This document shows positions 31,703 to 40,728 of a stretch of DNA of 64,000 nt, one piece after another. The notes under the pieces are model-generated. The model searched no databases. It saw only the letters and a list, made by a program, of their open reading frames with translations, and was not told the origin of the DNA. Both the position numbers and the translations under genes were made by a program. Numbering within the stretch: the first letter of the stretch is position 1; each line of letters opens with the position of its first letter. The stretch comes from JAAFIP01 sp043778205 (GTDB taxonomy: Bacteria; Pseudomonadota; Gammaproteobacteria; Burkholderiales; Burkholderiaceae_C): NCBI GenBank assembly GCA_043778205.1, contig JAYWGO010000095.1, positions 1 to 64,000 on the forward strand, in the 5' to 3' direction.

Positions 31703-33240
31703 AAGCAGGTACTTCTCCCATTCTGAGTTTTCAGGACATCTCCAAACGCTTTGGCGGCACACAGGCCGTTGACAGCGTTACGTTGGATGTGTACAGCGGA
31801 GAAGTGCTGGCCTTGCTGGGTGAGAATGGTGCGGGTAAATCCACCTTGATCAAGATACTCGCTGGCATTTACAAAGCCGATACCGGTCTAATTTTGCTAG
31901 AAGGTAAGCCAGAACAAGGCTGGCGCAATACAGACCCTAAGCACCAGCCTATTGCCTTTATTCACCAAGATTTAGGGCTGGTGGAATGGATGACTGTGAC
32001 TGAAAATGTCGCACTAGGCATGGGCTATCCGCGCTTATGGGGGCTGAACCGAGGCTTGATCGACTGGAAAGCCGCGCAAGCTGCGGCTGCCCGCGTGCTG
32101 GCAAGAGTGGGTTGTGACATCGATCCAGAGCGCCGCATTTTCTCGCTCACCAGAGCAGAAAAAGCGCTTTTAGCGATTGGGCGTGCGCTGGAGGTTCACG
32201 CCAAATTGCTGGTGCTGGACGAGCCAAGTGCAAGTTTGCCAGCCTCCGATGTGCAGCGGCTTTTTGCAGTGCTGCGCGACCTTCGCGGCCAGGGTGTGGG
32301 CATGGTGTATGTATCGCATCGCTTAGACGAAGTGATGGAAATATCAGACCGTTGCGCCGTAATGCGTGACGGCAAACTGGTGGCTGTGCGGCCAACAAGT
32401 GCCACCAGCGAGCGCGAGCTGGTGGAATTGATTGTGGGGCAGGCCCATGATGGCAAAACGCGCAAGGCCATAGGGCGCGCAGCGGGTCAGATGCATCCGA
32501 TTTTAGAGTTGCAAGGGGTGGCAGCAGCCAACGCAGGGCCTGTAGATTTGCAGCTTTACAAGGGTGAGATCGTAGGCTTGGTAGGGCTACGAGGCGCTGG
32601 CCAAGATGCCATAGGTCGCGCTATGTTTGGTTGCGAGTCTTTGTCTGCCGGTAGCCTGAAAGTGCAAGGAAAAGAATGCTCTTTCAAGAACCCAGCGCAG
32701 GCCATCGCGGCGGGTATCGGCTACACAGCGGGAGAGCGGCTCGAACAAAACCTGGCAGGTAACCTCAGCGTGCAAGAAAACCTGTTTCCTAACCCGGCAC
32801 TGCATGGAGAAAAAGGCCTGGATCTTTCTCGCAGAAAGCGAGAATTGGCACATGCCAGCCAATTGGCCGAGCAATACGATGTCAATCCAAGGGCACCGCA
32901 GGCACAGGTGCAGCAACTGTCTGGTGGTAATCAGCAGAAAGTAGTGCTGGCCCGCTGGCATGCCTTAGACCAACCCGTCTTGGTGCTGGAGGAGCCTACC
33001 GCTGGCGTAGATGTGGGGGCAAAACGCCAAATCTACGAACTACTGCGGTTGCGCGCAGACAGTGGCGGTGCCATTGTTGTGGTGTCTACTGACTATGAAG
33101 AGGTTGCAACGGTGTGCTCGCGGGTTCTGGTTTTTCGCAGAGGCCGCATTGCTGCAGAGCTTACTGGCGAGCAGATCACCATTTCTAATTTACTAGCGCT
33201 TTCCGCTGGTTCAGAACTAGAAGAAAGTCTAACAGCATGA
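31699..33240 (+). CDS. Sugar ABC importer ATPase, RbsA/XylG type (two ATPase domains)
   Basis: A 513-residue cytosolic ATPase with two fused nucleotide-binding domains. Domain 1 has a full Walker A (GENGAGKSTLIK, ~40-51) and Walker B (LLVLDEPSASLP), with a changed signature (SLTRAEKALLAIGRAL). Domain 2 has the degenerate P-loop usual for this family (GLRGAGQDAIGRAMFG) and a complete signature (SGGNQQKVVLARW). The GTG start overlaps the previous stop. Subunit partners are the permease and binding protein directly downstream. Confidence 0.93.
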   Translation: MKAGTSPILSFQDISKRFGGTQAVDSVTLDVYSGEVLALLGENGAGKSTLIKILAGIYKADTGLILLEGKPEQGWRNTDPKHQPIAFIHQDLGLVEWMTVTENVALGMGYPRLWGLNRGLIDWKAAQAAAARVLARVGCDIDPERRIFSLTRAEKALLAIGRALEVHAKLLVLDEPSASLPASDVQRLFAVLRDLRGQGVGMVYVSHRLDEVMEISDRCAVMRDGKLVAVRPTSATSERELVELIVGQAHDGKTRKAIGRAAGQMHPILELQGVAAANAGPVDLQLYKGEIVGLVGLRGAGQDAIGRAMFGCESLSAGSLKVQGKECSFKNPAQAIAAGIGYTAGERLEQNLAGNLSVQENLFPNPALHGEKGLDLSRRKRELAHASQLAEQYDVNPRAPQAQVQQLSGGNQQKVVLARWHALDQPVLVLEEPTAGVDVGAKRQIYELLRLRADSGGAIVVVSTDYEEVATVCSRVLVFRRGRIAAELTGEQITISNLLALSAGSELEESLTA

Positions 33241-34337
33241 CCTCCTCTGTCCGCTCAACTGCCTTAGAACCTGACGCTAGTCTGGATGGACATGCAGACT
33301 CATGGGCACGCCGCTTGGTGCAAGCCATACCCAGTTATGGCCTTGTATTTTTAACCGTGGCGATGGCGCTGTTGTTTTCGTTATTGCTGCCGGACACCTT
33401 TCCCACCTTGTTCAATTTGAGGTCTATCCTCTCGGACAAATCCATCATAGCCTTGCTTGCATTGGCCGCCATGATCCCCATGATCACAGGCAAGATAGAC
33501 CTGACGGTGGGTTACGGTATCGTGCTGTGGCACATTTTGGCCATCAGCCTGCAAACGCGGTATGGCGTGCCTTGGCCCATAGCGGTTTTGGTGGTGTTAG
33601 TGTGCGCAGCGCTTTTCGGGATGCTTAATGGCTTGCTGGTGGAATTGGCACAGATTGACTCATTCATCGCCACCTTGGGCACGGGTACCGTCTTGTATGC
33701 CATTGCCATGTGGCATAGCGGTGGTCGGCAGGTTGTAGGCGAGTTGGCACCCAGCTTTGTGGCCCTGGCGGGCGCAGACTTTCTTGGCCTTCCGGTGCCT
33801 GCGTTTTATGTCATTGCTATCGCTATTGCGCTGTGGTTGGTTACTGAGTTTATGCCCTTGGGCCGCGCGCTGTACGTCATTGGTGCCAATCCACGGGCTG
33901 CAGAACTCAACGGAATTTCAGTTCGCAAGCACGTGATGGGTGCGTTCGTCGCTTCTGGTTTGCTCAGTGGCTTTGCCGGTGTCCTGCTGGCCTCACGCTT
34001 GCAGATTGGTCAAGCCAGCGTTGGTTTGGAATTTCTTTTGCCGGCACTTGTCGGTGCTTTTCTGGGCAGCACGACGATTCGCCCAGGTCGCGTTAATGTG
34101 TGGGGCACCTTGATTGGTGTGTCGATATTGGCAATAGGGATATCAGGCATTCAGCAGTTTGGTGGTGCGTTTTTCGTGGAACCGCTCTTCAATGGTGTGA
34201 CTCTGCTGGTCTCCATTGGTATCGCAGGCTGGGCCCAGCAGCGACGCAACTCTTCCATACGCAGGCGCATCGCAGAGCGTCAACTGAGTTCGGGTCAAAA
34301 AACCCAAAACACCCTCACTCCGGCGCATTTGGAGTGA
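33237..34337 (+). CDS. Sugar ABC importer permease, RbsC type
   Basis: A 366-residue protein with about nine to ten predicted membrane helices of the BPD_transp_2 family. Typical motifs are PMITGKIDLTVGYGIVLWH, FGMLNGLLVELAQIDSFIATLGTG, GANPRAAELNGISVRKH and PALVGAFLGSTTIRPGRVNVWGTLIG. It overlaps the RbsA-type gene by four bases (ATGA). The C-terminal 30 residues are hydrophilic and longer than usual. Confidence 0.93.
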   Translation: MTSSVRSTALEPDASLDGHADSWARRLVQAIPSYGLVFLTVAMALLFSLLLPDTFPTLFNLRSILSDKSIIALLALAAMIPMITGKIDLTVGYGIVLWHILAISLQTRYGVPWPIAVLVVLVCAALFGMLNGLLVELAQIDSFIATLGTGTVLYAIAMWHSGGRQVVGELAPSFVALAGADFLGLPVPAFYVIAIAIALWLVTEFMPLGRALYVIGANPRAAELNGISVRKHVMGAFVASGLLSGFAGVLLASRLQIGQASVGLEFLLPALVGAFLGSTTIRPGRVNVWGTLIGVSILAIGISGIQQFGGAFFVEPLFNGVTLLVSIGIAGWAQQRRNSSIRRRIAERQLSSGQKTQNTLTPAHLE

Positions 34338-34377
34338 ATAACCCATGGTCGTTTACGACTTAACTTAGGAGATGACG

Positions 34378-35496
34378 ATGAAAATTAAATTCACCCGCTC
34401 ACAATTCATGATGGGCTTTGCAGCACTTGCGGTGAGCAGTGCGGTACCAGTTTGGGCAGATGCATTTACTGATGCCGCTGTGGCCAAAGTAGCTACCCTG
34501 GCAGGTGCTAAAAACAAATGGGATGGCCCCACAAGTGGACCGAAGGCAGCAGCCTCAAAAACCATTGTTTTCGTGGCGGCAGACATGAAAAACGGCGGCA
34601 TTGTAGGTGTGAGCAAGGGAGTTGAAGAGGCGGGCAAAGCCATTGGGTGGAACGTCCGGGTTATCGATGGACAAGGAAGTGTGAGTGCCCGAACCGCTGC
34701 GCTCAATCAGGCCATGGCCCTTAAGCCAGATGGCATTGTGGTCGGAGGATTTGACCCCATCGAGCAAAAAGTAGCGTTTGCCAATGCCACTAAGGCAGGC
34801 GTACCACTGGTTGGCTGGAATGCTGGGCCTAAGCCCGGCCCTGACGCTACAGCGGGCCTTTTTGCCAACGTAACTACTACTGCCGATGACATTTCAGAGG
34901 CTGCCGCGTTATGGGCGGTTGCTGACTCGGGCGGCAAAGCGGGGGTGGTCATTTTTACAGACAGCCAATATTCTATTGCGGTGTACAAAGCCAAAGCCAT
35001 GGAAGCCGTGGTTAAAAAATGCCCAGGCTGCACGGTGCTCAGCTATGAGGACAGCCCGATTGCAGACAGCGCTACGCGCATGCCTGGCCTTACCACGACC
35101 TTGCTGCAAAAATTTGGCAGCAAATGGACCCACTCGCTGGCCATCAATGATTTGTACTTTGATTTCATGGGCGGCTCACTGAAGGCAGCAGGTAAAAAAG
35201 GCGATGACATGCCACGCGCGGTGTCTGCTGGTGATGGTTCTGAAGCTGCCTACCAAAGAATTCGCAACAAAAACTACCAATCAGCCACCGTGCCAGGCCC
35301 ATTGAACATGCAAGGCTGGCAAGTCATTGACGAGCTTAACCGTGCTTTGGCGAAGGTGGCGTGGTCTGGCTATGTACCAAGCGCCCATGTGGTGACAGAA
35401 CAGAACGTAAACCGTGATGGTGGGGCCAAAAATATTTACGACCCAGACAACGGCTATCGCAGCGAATACCAAAAAATCTGGGGCAAGGCCAAATAA
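34378..35496 (+). CDS. Sugar ABC importer periplasmic binding protein, RbsB-like
   Basis: A 372-residue exported protein with a signal peptide at ~1-24 (basic start, FMMGFAALAVSSAVPVWA, cleavage near WA-DAF). The Peripla_BP_4-type fold shows in KTIVFVAADMKNGGIVGVSKGVEEAGKAIGW and NQAMALKPDGIVVGGFDP. An AGGAG site 7 bp upstream selects the ATG at 34378 over the one at 34372. It completes the Rbs-type transporter and ends before a strong stem-loop. The ligand cannot be read from sequence. Confidence 0.92.
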   Translation: MKIKFTRSQFMMGFAALAVSSAVPVWADAFTDAAVAKVATLAGAKNKWDGPTSGPKAAASKTIVFVAADMKNGGIVGVSKGVEEAGKAIGWNVRVIDGQGSVSARTAALNQAMALKPDGIVVGGFDPIEQKVAFANATKAGVPLVGWNAGPKPGPDATAGLFANVTTTADDISEAAALWAVADSGGKAGVVIFTDSQYSIAVYKAKAMEAVVKKCPGCTVLSYEDSPIADSATRMPGLTTTLLQKFGSKWTHSLAINDLYFDFMGGSLKAAGKKGDDMPRAVSAGDGSEAAYQRIRNKNYQSATVPGPLNMQGWQVIDELNRALAKVAWSGYVPSAHVVTEQNVNRDGGAKNIYDPDNGYRSEYQKIWGKAK

Positions 35497-35508
35497 CTAA
35501 GTTCAAGG

Positions 35509-35545
35509 GCTGGGGAGAGTTAACGCTTACAGCAATCTCCCCAGC
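35509..35545 (+). promoter_or_regulatory. Intercistronic stem-loop after the binding-protein gene
   Basis: GCTGGGGAGA (35509-35518) and TCTCCCCAGC (35536-35545) are perfect 10-bp arms around a 17-nt loop. No T-run follows, so it is more likely an mRNA-stability or processing element than a full terminator. Stem-loops after binding-protein genes often raise their level relative to downstream genes. Confidence 0.7.
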
Positions 35546-35569
35546 AAACCCAATAAGCACAGTAAAACC

Positions 35570-36610
35570 ATGAACCATACCAATCTACCAGTGATTGCAC
35601 TTACCCTAGGCGACCCCGCTGGAATTGGCCCAGAGCTGATTGCCAAGTTGATGTCTGATCAAACCCGAATGGCGCACGCCAATGTGGTCTTGATCGGTGA
35701 CCCATGGCTTTGGGGCGAAGGGCAGAGAGTTGCTGGGGTTAGCGTGGACACCATCGCACTGCCAGATCTGGCCAGCGTGCGCGCACGCAAGACAATTACG
35801 ACCCCCGCCTTCGTCGGCATGGACACTGTTCGCCCTGAACAGGTCACGCTGGCCAAAGCTGAGGCTCCTGGCGGAGTCTCGGTATTGAAGGTGCTGGACC
35901 ATTGTATGGACGCTACGCTGGCAGGTCATATTGATGCCATCTGTTTCGCACCGCTTAATAAATACGCGATGAAGCAAGGGGGCTTAAAGCACGAAGACGA
36001 GTTGCATCACTTTGCACACCATCTTGGGGTTACAAATTATTTTTGCGAATTCAACACTTTGCATGGCTTGTGGACATCGCGGGTGTCGTCGCATGTGCCG
36101 CTTAAAGATGCCCCGCAGTACCTGCAGAAGTCACGCATCATTGAAGCGGCCAGTTTGATCTACCGGTCGCTGCAAGCCAACGGAGTAGCCCACCCCCGAG
36201 TGGCGATTGCAGGTTTTAACCCGCACAACGGCGATGGCGGCACCTGTGGGCGCGAGGAGATTGACATCATCGAGCCTGCGGTCAAGGAGCTAAACGCCAT
36301 GGGCCTGCCTGTGGTGGGCCCCTACCCAGCAGACACTATTTTTTTGCGCGCCAGAGACGGCGAGCTGGATGCGATAGTCACGATGTACCACGACCAAGGC
36401 CAAATAGCCATCAAGTTGATGGGCTTCTCACAGGGCGTCACTGTGCAAGGCGGGCTACCCATCCCCATTACCACCCCCGCGCACGGCACTGCCTACGACA
36501 TAGCCGGGCAAGGCCGCGCCAATGTGGATGCAACCGCCAATGCATTTCAAATCGCTTGTCGTATGGGGCGTGCTTACCGCGCAAGCCAACAGCCAGCGGC
36601 GCAGTCCTGA
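35570..36610 (+). CDS. PdxA2-type 4-phospho-hydroxyacid dehydrogenase
   Basis: A 346-residue protein of the PdxA family: IALTLGDPAGIGPELIAKL at the start, APLNKYAMKQGG, AGFNPHNGDGGTCGREE (metal and phosphate binding) and TMYHDQGQIAIKLMGFSQGVTVQGGLPIPITTPAHGTAYDIAGQG. PdxA proper acts in vitamin B6 synthesis; PdxA2 members in catabolic clusters oxidise and decarboxylate 4-phospho-D-threonate or erythronate. The location inside a sugar-acid operon favours a catabolic role. The DUF1537 kinase that usually supplies the phosphorylated substrate is absent from this window. Confidence 0.88.
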   Translation: MNHTNLPVIALTLGDPAGIGPELIAKLMSDQTRMAHANVVLIGDPWLWGEGQRVAGVSVDTIALPDLASVRARKTITTPAFVGMDTVRPEQVTLAKAEAPGGVSVLKVLDHCMDATLAGHIDAICFAPLNKYAMKQGGLKHEDELHHFAHHLGVTNYFCEFNTLHGLWTSRVSSHVPLKDAPQYLQKSRIIEAASLIYRSLQANGVAHPRVAIAGFNPHNGDGGTCGREEIDIIEPAVKELNAMGLPVVGPYPADTIFLRARDGELDAIVTMYHDQGQIAIKLMGFSQGVTVQGGLPIPITTPAHGTAYDIAGQGRANVDATANAFQIACRMGRAYRASQQPAAQS

Positions 36611-36635
36611 ATTACACACCTGAGGAAACTAAAAA

Positions 36636-37832
36636 ATGAAAATTAAAGCTGTTCGCGCCCGTGTTTTTGAGTGGAAAGGCAAAACCGTACCACCGCAAGG
36701 CAATTTTTGCTCTAACGCGATGGACCTGGTCTATAGCAACCTGGCCAGCCAGCACGCGGTGGGCAAAGACTCTATGAACACCTTTAGGTTTCATGGCTGG
36801 ACCGTGGTTGAAGTAGAAACTGACGATGGAATAATCGGCCTAGGTAACGTAGCCTTGGCCCCCAAAATTGCCAAAGCCATCATCGACGAATACCTGACTC
36901 CGCTGGTGCTGGGACAAGACCCTTGGGACTACGAATACCTTAACCAGCGCATGTACCGCGCCACCCACGCTTGGGGCCGCAAAGGCGTGGGCATGGCAGC
37001 AATATCAGCCATAGACATTGCCATTTGGGACATTTTGGGCAAAAGCGTGGGCAAACCTGTGTTCAAGCTGCTGGGTGGCCGCACCAAAGAAAAAATCCCG
37101 TGCTATTACAGCAAGCTGTACCGCACCAATATCAAGGACTTGCAGGCCGAAGCTAAAACATTTTTAGACCAAGGTTTTCGCGCTTTCAAAATGCGCTTTG
37201 GCCATGGCCCAGCCCACGGCCAGCAAGGTGTGATTGAGAATCTTAAAGCCGTAGAGGCCGTGCGCGAAGTGATTGGCTACGACAACGACCTGATGCTCGA
37301 ATGCTACATGGGCTGGAACCTAGAATACGCCAAACGTATGCTACCCAAGCTAGAAAAATACCAGCCGCGTTGGTTAGAAGAGCCCGTGATTGCCGACGAT
37401 ATTGATGGCTACGCTGAGCTAAACCAGCTCACCAGCATTCCCATATCCGGCGGCGAGCATGAGTTCAGTCTGTATGGCTTTAAGCAACTGCTTGACCGCA
37501 AGGCAGTCAGCGTGGTGCAGTACGACACCAACCGCGTGGGCGGCATTACCATGGCACACAAAATTAACGCGCTGTGTGAAGCCTACAGCGTACCGGTGAT
37601 TCCCCACGCTGGACAAATGCACAACTACCACCTCACCATGAGCAGCCTGAACTGCCCTATGAGCGAGTACTTTCCGATGTTTGACGTAGAAGTTGGCAAC
37701 GAATTGTTCTACTACATCTTTGAGGGTGAGCCAGTAGCCCAAGATGGTTTTCTGCAGCTAGACGACAACACGCCAGGCCTAGGGCTGACGTTGAAAACCG
37801 AGTTCTTAGACCAGTTCAACATCATTGGATAA
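36636..37832 (+). CDS. Enolase-superfamily sugar-acid dehydratase, L-rhamnonate dehydratase-like
   Basis: A 398-residue MR_MLE enzyme. N-terminal capping domain (~1-125), then the barrel. Metal ligands are Glu222 (LMLECYMGWN), Glu248 (WLEEPV) and Glu274 (SGGEHEF); His324 (VIPHAGQMHNYH) is the likely acid. The order LMLxCxMxxN, WLEEPV, SGGEH, IPHxxQ resembles RhamD-type dehydratases, with Glu in place of the usual first Asp. It would convert an aldonate to a 2-keto-3-deoxy acid in the cytosol. It is preceded by an AGGA site and sits between pdxA2 and the DHDPS-type gene. Confidence 0.87.
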   Translation: MKIKAVRARVFEWKGKTVPPQGNFCSNAMDLVYSNLASQHAVGKDSMNTFRFHGWTVVEVETDDGIIGLGNVALAPKIAKAIIDEYLTPLVLGQDPWDYEYLNQRMYRATHAWGRKGVGMAAISAIDIAIWDILGKSVGKPVFKLLGGRTKEKIPCYYSKLYRTNIKDLQAEAKTFLDQGFRAFKMRFGHGPAHGQQGVIENLKAVEAVREVIGYDNDLMLECYMGWNLEYAKRMLPKLEKYQPRWLEEPVIADDIDGYAELNQLTSIPISGGEHEFSLYGFKQLLDRKAVSVVQYDTNRVGGITMAHKINALCEAYSVPVIPHAGQMHNYHLTMSSLNCPMSEYFPMFDVEVGNELFYYIFEGEPVAQDGFLQLDDNTPGLGLTLKTEFLDQFNIIG

Positions 37833-37841
37833 ATCCACACT

Positions 37842-38765
37842 ATGACAACCAAGCGACCTTACCGTGGTGTATTCCCGGTAGTACCCACCACCTTTACTGC
37901 GACAGGCGAGTTAGACCTGCCCAGCCAAATGCGCTGTGTTGATTTCATGATCGATGCGGGCTCGCAGGGCCTGTGCATTTTGGCCAATTTTTCAGAGCAG
38001 TTTGTACTCAGTGACGATGACCGGCAAGTGCTTACTCGCGCCATACTGGCCCATGTGAATGGCCGTGTTCCAGTGATTGTGACCACCACCCATTTCAGCA
38101 CCCGCGTGTGCGCCCAGCGCAGCCGTGAGGCACAAGACCTGGGCGCTGCCATGGTGATGGTGATGCCGCCCTACCACGGTGCCACCATCCGCGTGAGTGA
38201 AGAGCGCGTGTACGAGTTTTACGCACAGCTGTCGGATGCCATCGGTATTCCCATCATGGTGCAGGACGCGCCCGTCAGCGGCACTACACTTTCAGCAGCG
38301 TTTTTAGCGCGCATGGCGCGTGAGATTGAAAACCTGGCGTATTTCAAAATTGAAACCGCAGGCGCAGCGTCCAAACTGCGTGAATTAATTCAACTGGGCG
38401 GTGCTGCAGTTGAAGGCCCCTGGGACGGCGAAGAGGCCATCACCCTGCTGGCTGATTTAGATGCTGGCGCTACCGGTGCCATGACCGGCGGAGCTTTCCC
38501 TGACGGGATTCGCAGCATTATGGATGCGTATGCCCGTGGTGACCGCGAAGCTGCTGTGGCAGCCTACAGCAAATGGCTGCCGCTGATTAACTACGAAAAC
38601 CGGCAAGGTGGTATTTTGACCGCCAAGGCTTTGATGCAAGCCGGGGGTGTGATTGCCTGCGATGCACCGCGCCACCCCTTCCCTGCAATGCACCCCGAGG
38701 TGCGCAAAGGTTTGCTCGATGCTGCCAAGCGCCTAGACCCGCTGGTGCTGCGTTGGGCCCATTGA
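37842..38765 (+). CDS. DHDPS/NAL-family lyase or dehydratase for 2-keto-3-deoxy acids
   Basis: A 307-residue TIM-barrel class I aldolase. The Schiff-base Lys169 lies in YFKIETAGA. The GTTGE loop of true dihydrodipicolinate synthase is replaced by LANFSEQF (~47-54), and the Tyr motif YNxP by VQDAPVSG, so this is not DapA. Relatives include 2-keto-3-deoxy-L-arabonate dehydratase and 2-keto-3-deoxy aldonate aldolases. Only 9 bp after the dehydratase gene, so it most likely takes that enzyme's product. Confidence 0.87.
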   Translation: MTTKRPYRGVFPVVPTTFTATGELDLPSQMRCVDFMIDAGSQGLCILANFSEQFVLSDDDRQVLTRAILAHVNGRVPVIVTTTHFSTRVCAQRSREAQDLGAAMVMVMPPYHGATIRVSEERVYEFYAQLSDAIGIPIMVQDAPVSGTTLSAAFLARMAREIENLAYFKIETAGAASKLRELIQLGGAAVEGPWDGEEAITLLADLDAGATGAMTGGAFPDGIRSIMDAYARGDREAAVAAYSKWLPLINYENRQGGILTAKALMQAGGVIACDAPRHPFPAMHPEVRKGLLDAAKRLDPLVLRWAH

Positions 38766-38807
38766 AGAACCTAGCCTTAGCCCAACGCACAACCCTGGTC
38801 AAACACC

Positions 38808-39569
38808 ATGACTACACCGCTGTCTTTGTTGGAATGGTTAGCAGCGCCGCTGTCAGGTGCCGTTAACCATTCCATCGAGCCTGCCGTTTACTGGCACGCG
38901 CGCATGATGGTGTTGGCTTGGGGCATCTGCCTGCCGCTAGGGGCATTGGTGGCAAGGTATTTCAAAGTGATGCCCCGGCAAGACTGGCCAGCAGTGCTGG
39001 ACAACAAAGCCTGGTGGCACGGCCACCGCTTGCTGCAGTACGGCGGCGTGGTGGCCATGACCGTGGGACTGGCGCTGGTGTGGAGCTATTCCGGTCAAAG
39101 CAGTGTGGCCATCTGGTTGCATGCACTGCTGGGCTGGGCCGTGCTGGCGGCAGGCTGGCTGCAAATGCTAGGCGGTATTGCGCGCGGCAGCAAAGGCGGG
39201 CCTACCGATACGCAAATGCGCGGCGACCACTACGACATGACAGCTTGGCGGAGGGCGTTCGAGCACATTCACAAACGCCTAGGTTGGGCCGCCATCGTAG
39301 TGGCAGTGCCTACCACCGTAATCGGCCTGGTAATTGCCGATGCGCCGCGTTGGATGCTGGTGGTGCTGGTGCTGTGGTGGCTAGGCTTGGTTTTGCTGGC
39401 TTTTGCGCTGCAGCGCCGTGGCCTTTGCATAGACACCTACCAAGCTATTTGGGGCACTGACCCGTCCATGCCAGGCTTGCAGCAGCCTGCCACCGGCTGG
39501 GGCGTGAAGCGCCACAGCACGAGTCCGTGGAAAACGCAGCCTCTTACACCCTCTATTTCTAACGATTAA
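38808..39569 (+). CDS. Cytochrome b561-like transmembrane protein
   Basis: A 253-residue inner-membrane protein with about five hydrophobic helices. Conserved His residues lie where b561 proteins bind two hemes: His30 (VYWHARMM), His71/73 (WWHGHRLLQYGG), His105 (WLHALLGW) and His153/155 (FEHIHKRLGW). The sequence resembles the membrane half of DOMON-b561 proteins, here without the DOMON part. Its place between the catabolic enzymes and the second transporter suggests a redox step at the membrane, but its partner is unknown. The TAA overlaps the next ATG (TAATG). Confidence 0.8.
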   Translation: MTTPLSLLEWLAAPLSGAVNHSIEPAVYWHARMMVLAWGICLPLGALVARYFKVMPRQDWPAVLDNKAWWHGHRLLQYGGVVAMTVGLALVWSYSGQSSVAIWLHALLGWAVLAAGWLQMLGGIARGSKGGPTDTQMRGDHYDMTAWRRAFEHIHKRLGWAAIVVAVPTTVIGLVIADAPRWMLVVLVLWWLGLVLLAFALQRRGLCIDTYQAIWGTDPSMPGLQQPATGWGVKRHSTSPWKTQPLTPSISND

Positions 39570-40693
39570 TGGACCCCTCTATGGCTGGACTTGAACTAAA
39601 AAATGTCGTCAAACGCTTTGGCGATGTGACTGTGGTGCAGCAAATGAACTTGGCGGTACACGAAGGCGAGTTCATGGTGCTGCTGGGCGAGTCGGGCTGC
39701 GGCAAAAGCACCACACTGAGGATGATTGCGGGCCTAGAAGAGGTAACCGAGGGCCAGATCATGATTGGCGAACGCAATGTCACCCGCCTTGCGCCCATGG
39801 AGCGCGACATTGCCATGGTGTTCCAAAACTATGCGCTCTACCCGCACATGAATGTGGGCGAGAACATGTCTTTTTCTCTGCGCTTGGCTAACCGCCCAGC
39901 GGCGGAAGTGGAGCAAAAAGTACAGGCCGCGGCTAAGATTTTGAACATCGAGCATTTACTGGCCCGCAAACCCAAAGAGCTGTCGGGCGGGCAGCGCCAA
40001 AGGGTGGCGATTGGCCGCTCCATTGTGCGTGAGCCTAAAGTATTTTTGTTCGATGAACCACTGTCTAACCTAGACGCTAAGCTGCGCGGCCATATGCGCG
40101 CTGAGTTGGCCATACTCCACGAGCGCTTGGGCAAAACCACGGTGTATGTGACGCATGACCAAATAGAGGCCATGACGCTGGCCTCGCGTATCGTTATTTT
40201 TGACAAAGGCTGCATTCAGCAGGTGGGTACGCCAACAGAAGTGTTTACCCAACCTGCTAACTTGTTCGTAGCCGGGTTCATAGGCATGCCGACGATGAAC
40301 TTTTTCAAGGCGCATGCGCGTATGCAAGATGGTCAACTCACCTTGCATGGAGAGGGTTTTGCGTGGAGTGCTCCAGACTGGCTATCGGCCAAATCCTTAG
40401 GGGCTGACCAAGCTCTGACACTAGGCCTGCGCCCGCAAAGCTTGCGTCCTAGCCAAAGCGTTGCTGGCAGCGACAGCGCAGCACAACTGAACTTGCTGGT
40501 AGACGTGGTGGAGTATTTGGGTACAGAAAGCCAAATCGTGGGCCATATGAACACACCAAACGGCCAACGCGTGTCCGCCATGGCAGGCGGTAAAGCCCAA
40601 GGCCATTTACGCCAAACACTGGGCCTGCGGTTTGACAGCGACGACTTGCATGTTTTCGATACTAACAGCGGGCTGAACCTGCGTATTTCTTGA
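39569..40693 (+). CDS. Carbohydrate ABC importer ATPase, MalK/UgpC type
   Basis: A 374-residue ATPase: Walker A GESGCGKSTT (~35-44), Q-loop VFQNYALYPHMNV, signature LSGGQRQRVAIGRS, Walker B VFLFDEPLSNLD and the H-loop YVTHDQIEAM. The C-terminal TOBE/regulatory domain (~240-374) is typical of CUT1 importers. It overlaps the cytochrome gene by one base; an ATG at 39581 is also possible. It powers the permeases at 42074-43810. Confidence 0.94.
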   Translation: MDPSMAGLELKNVVKRFGDVTVVQQMNLAVHEGEFMVLLGESGCGKSTTLRMIAGLEEVTEGQIMIGERNVTRLAPMERDIAMVFQNYALYPHMNVGENMSFSLRLANRPAAEVEQKVQAAAKILNIEHLLARKPKELSGGQRQRVAIGRSIVREPKVFLFDEPLSNLDAKLRGHMRAELAILHERLGKTTVYVTHDQIEAMTLASRIVIFDKGCIQQVGTPTEVFTQPANLFVAGFIGMPTMNFFKAHARMQDGQLTLHGEGFAWSAPDWLSAKSLGADQALTLGLRPQSLRPSQSVAGSDSAAQLNLLVDVVEYLGTESQIVGHMNTPNGQRVSAMAGGKAQGHLRQTLGLRFDSDDLHVFDTNSGLNLRIS

Positions 40694-40728
40694 GCTATTT
40701 TTTTACAACCCCGTCTTAGGAGACAACC

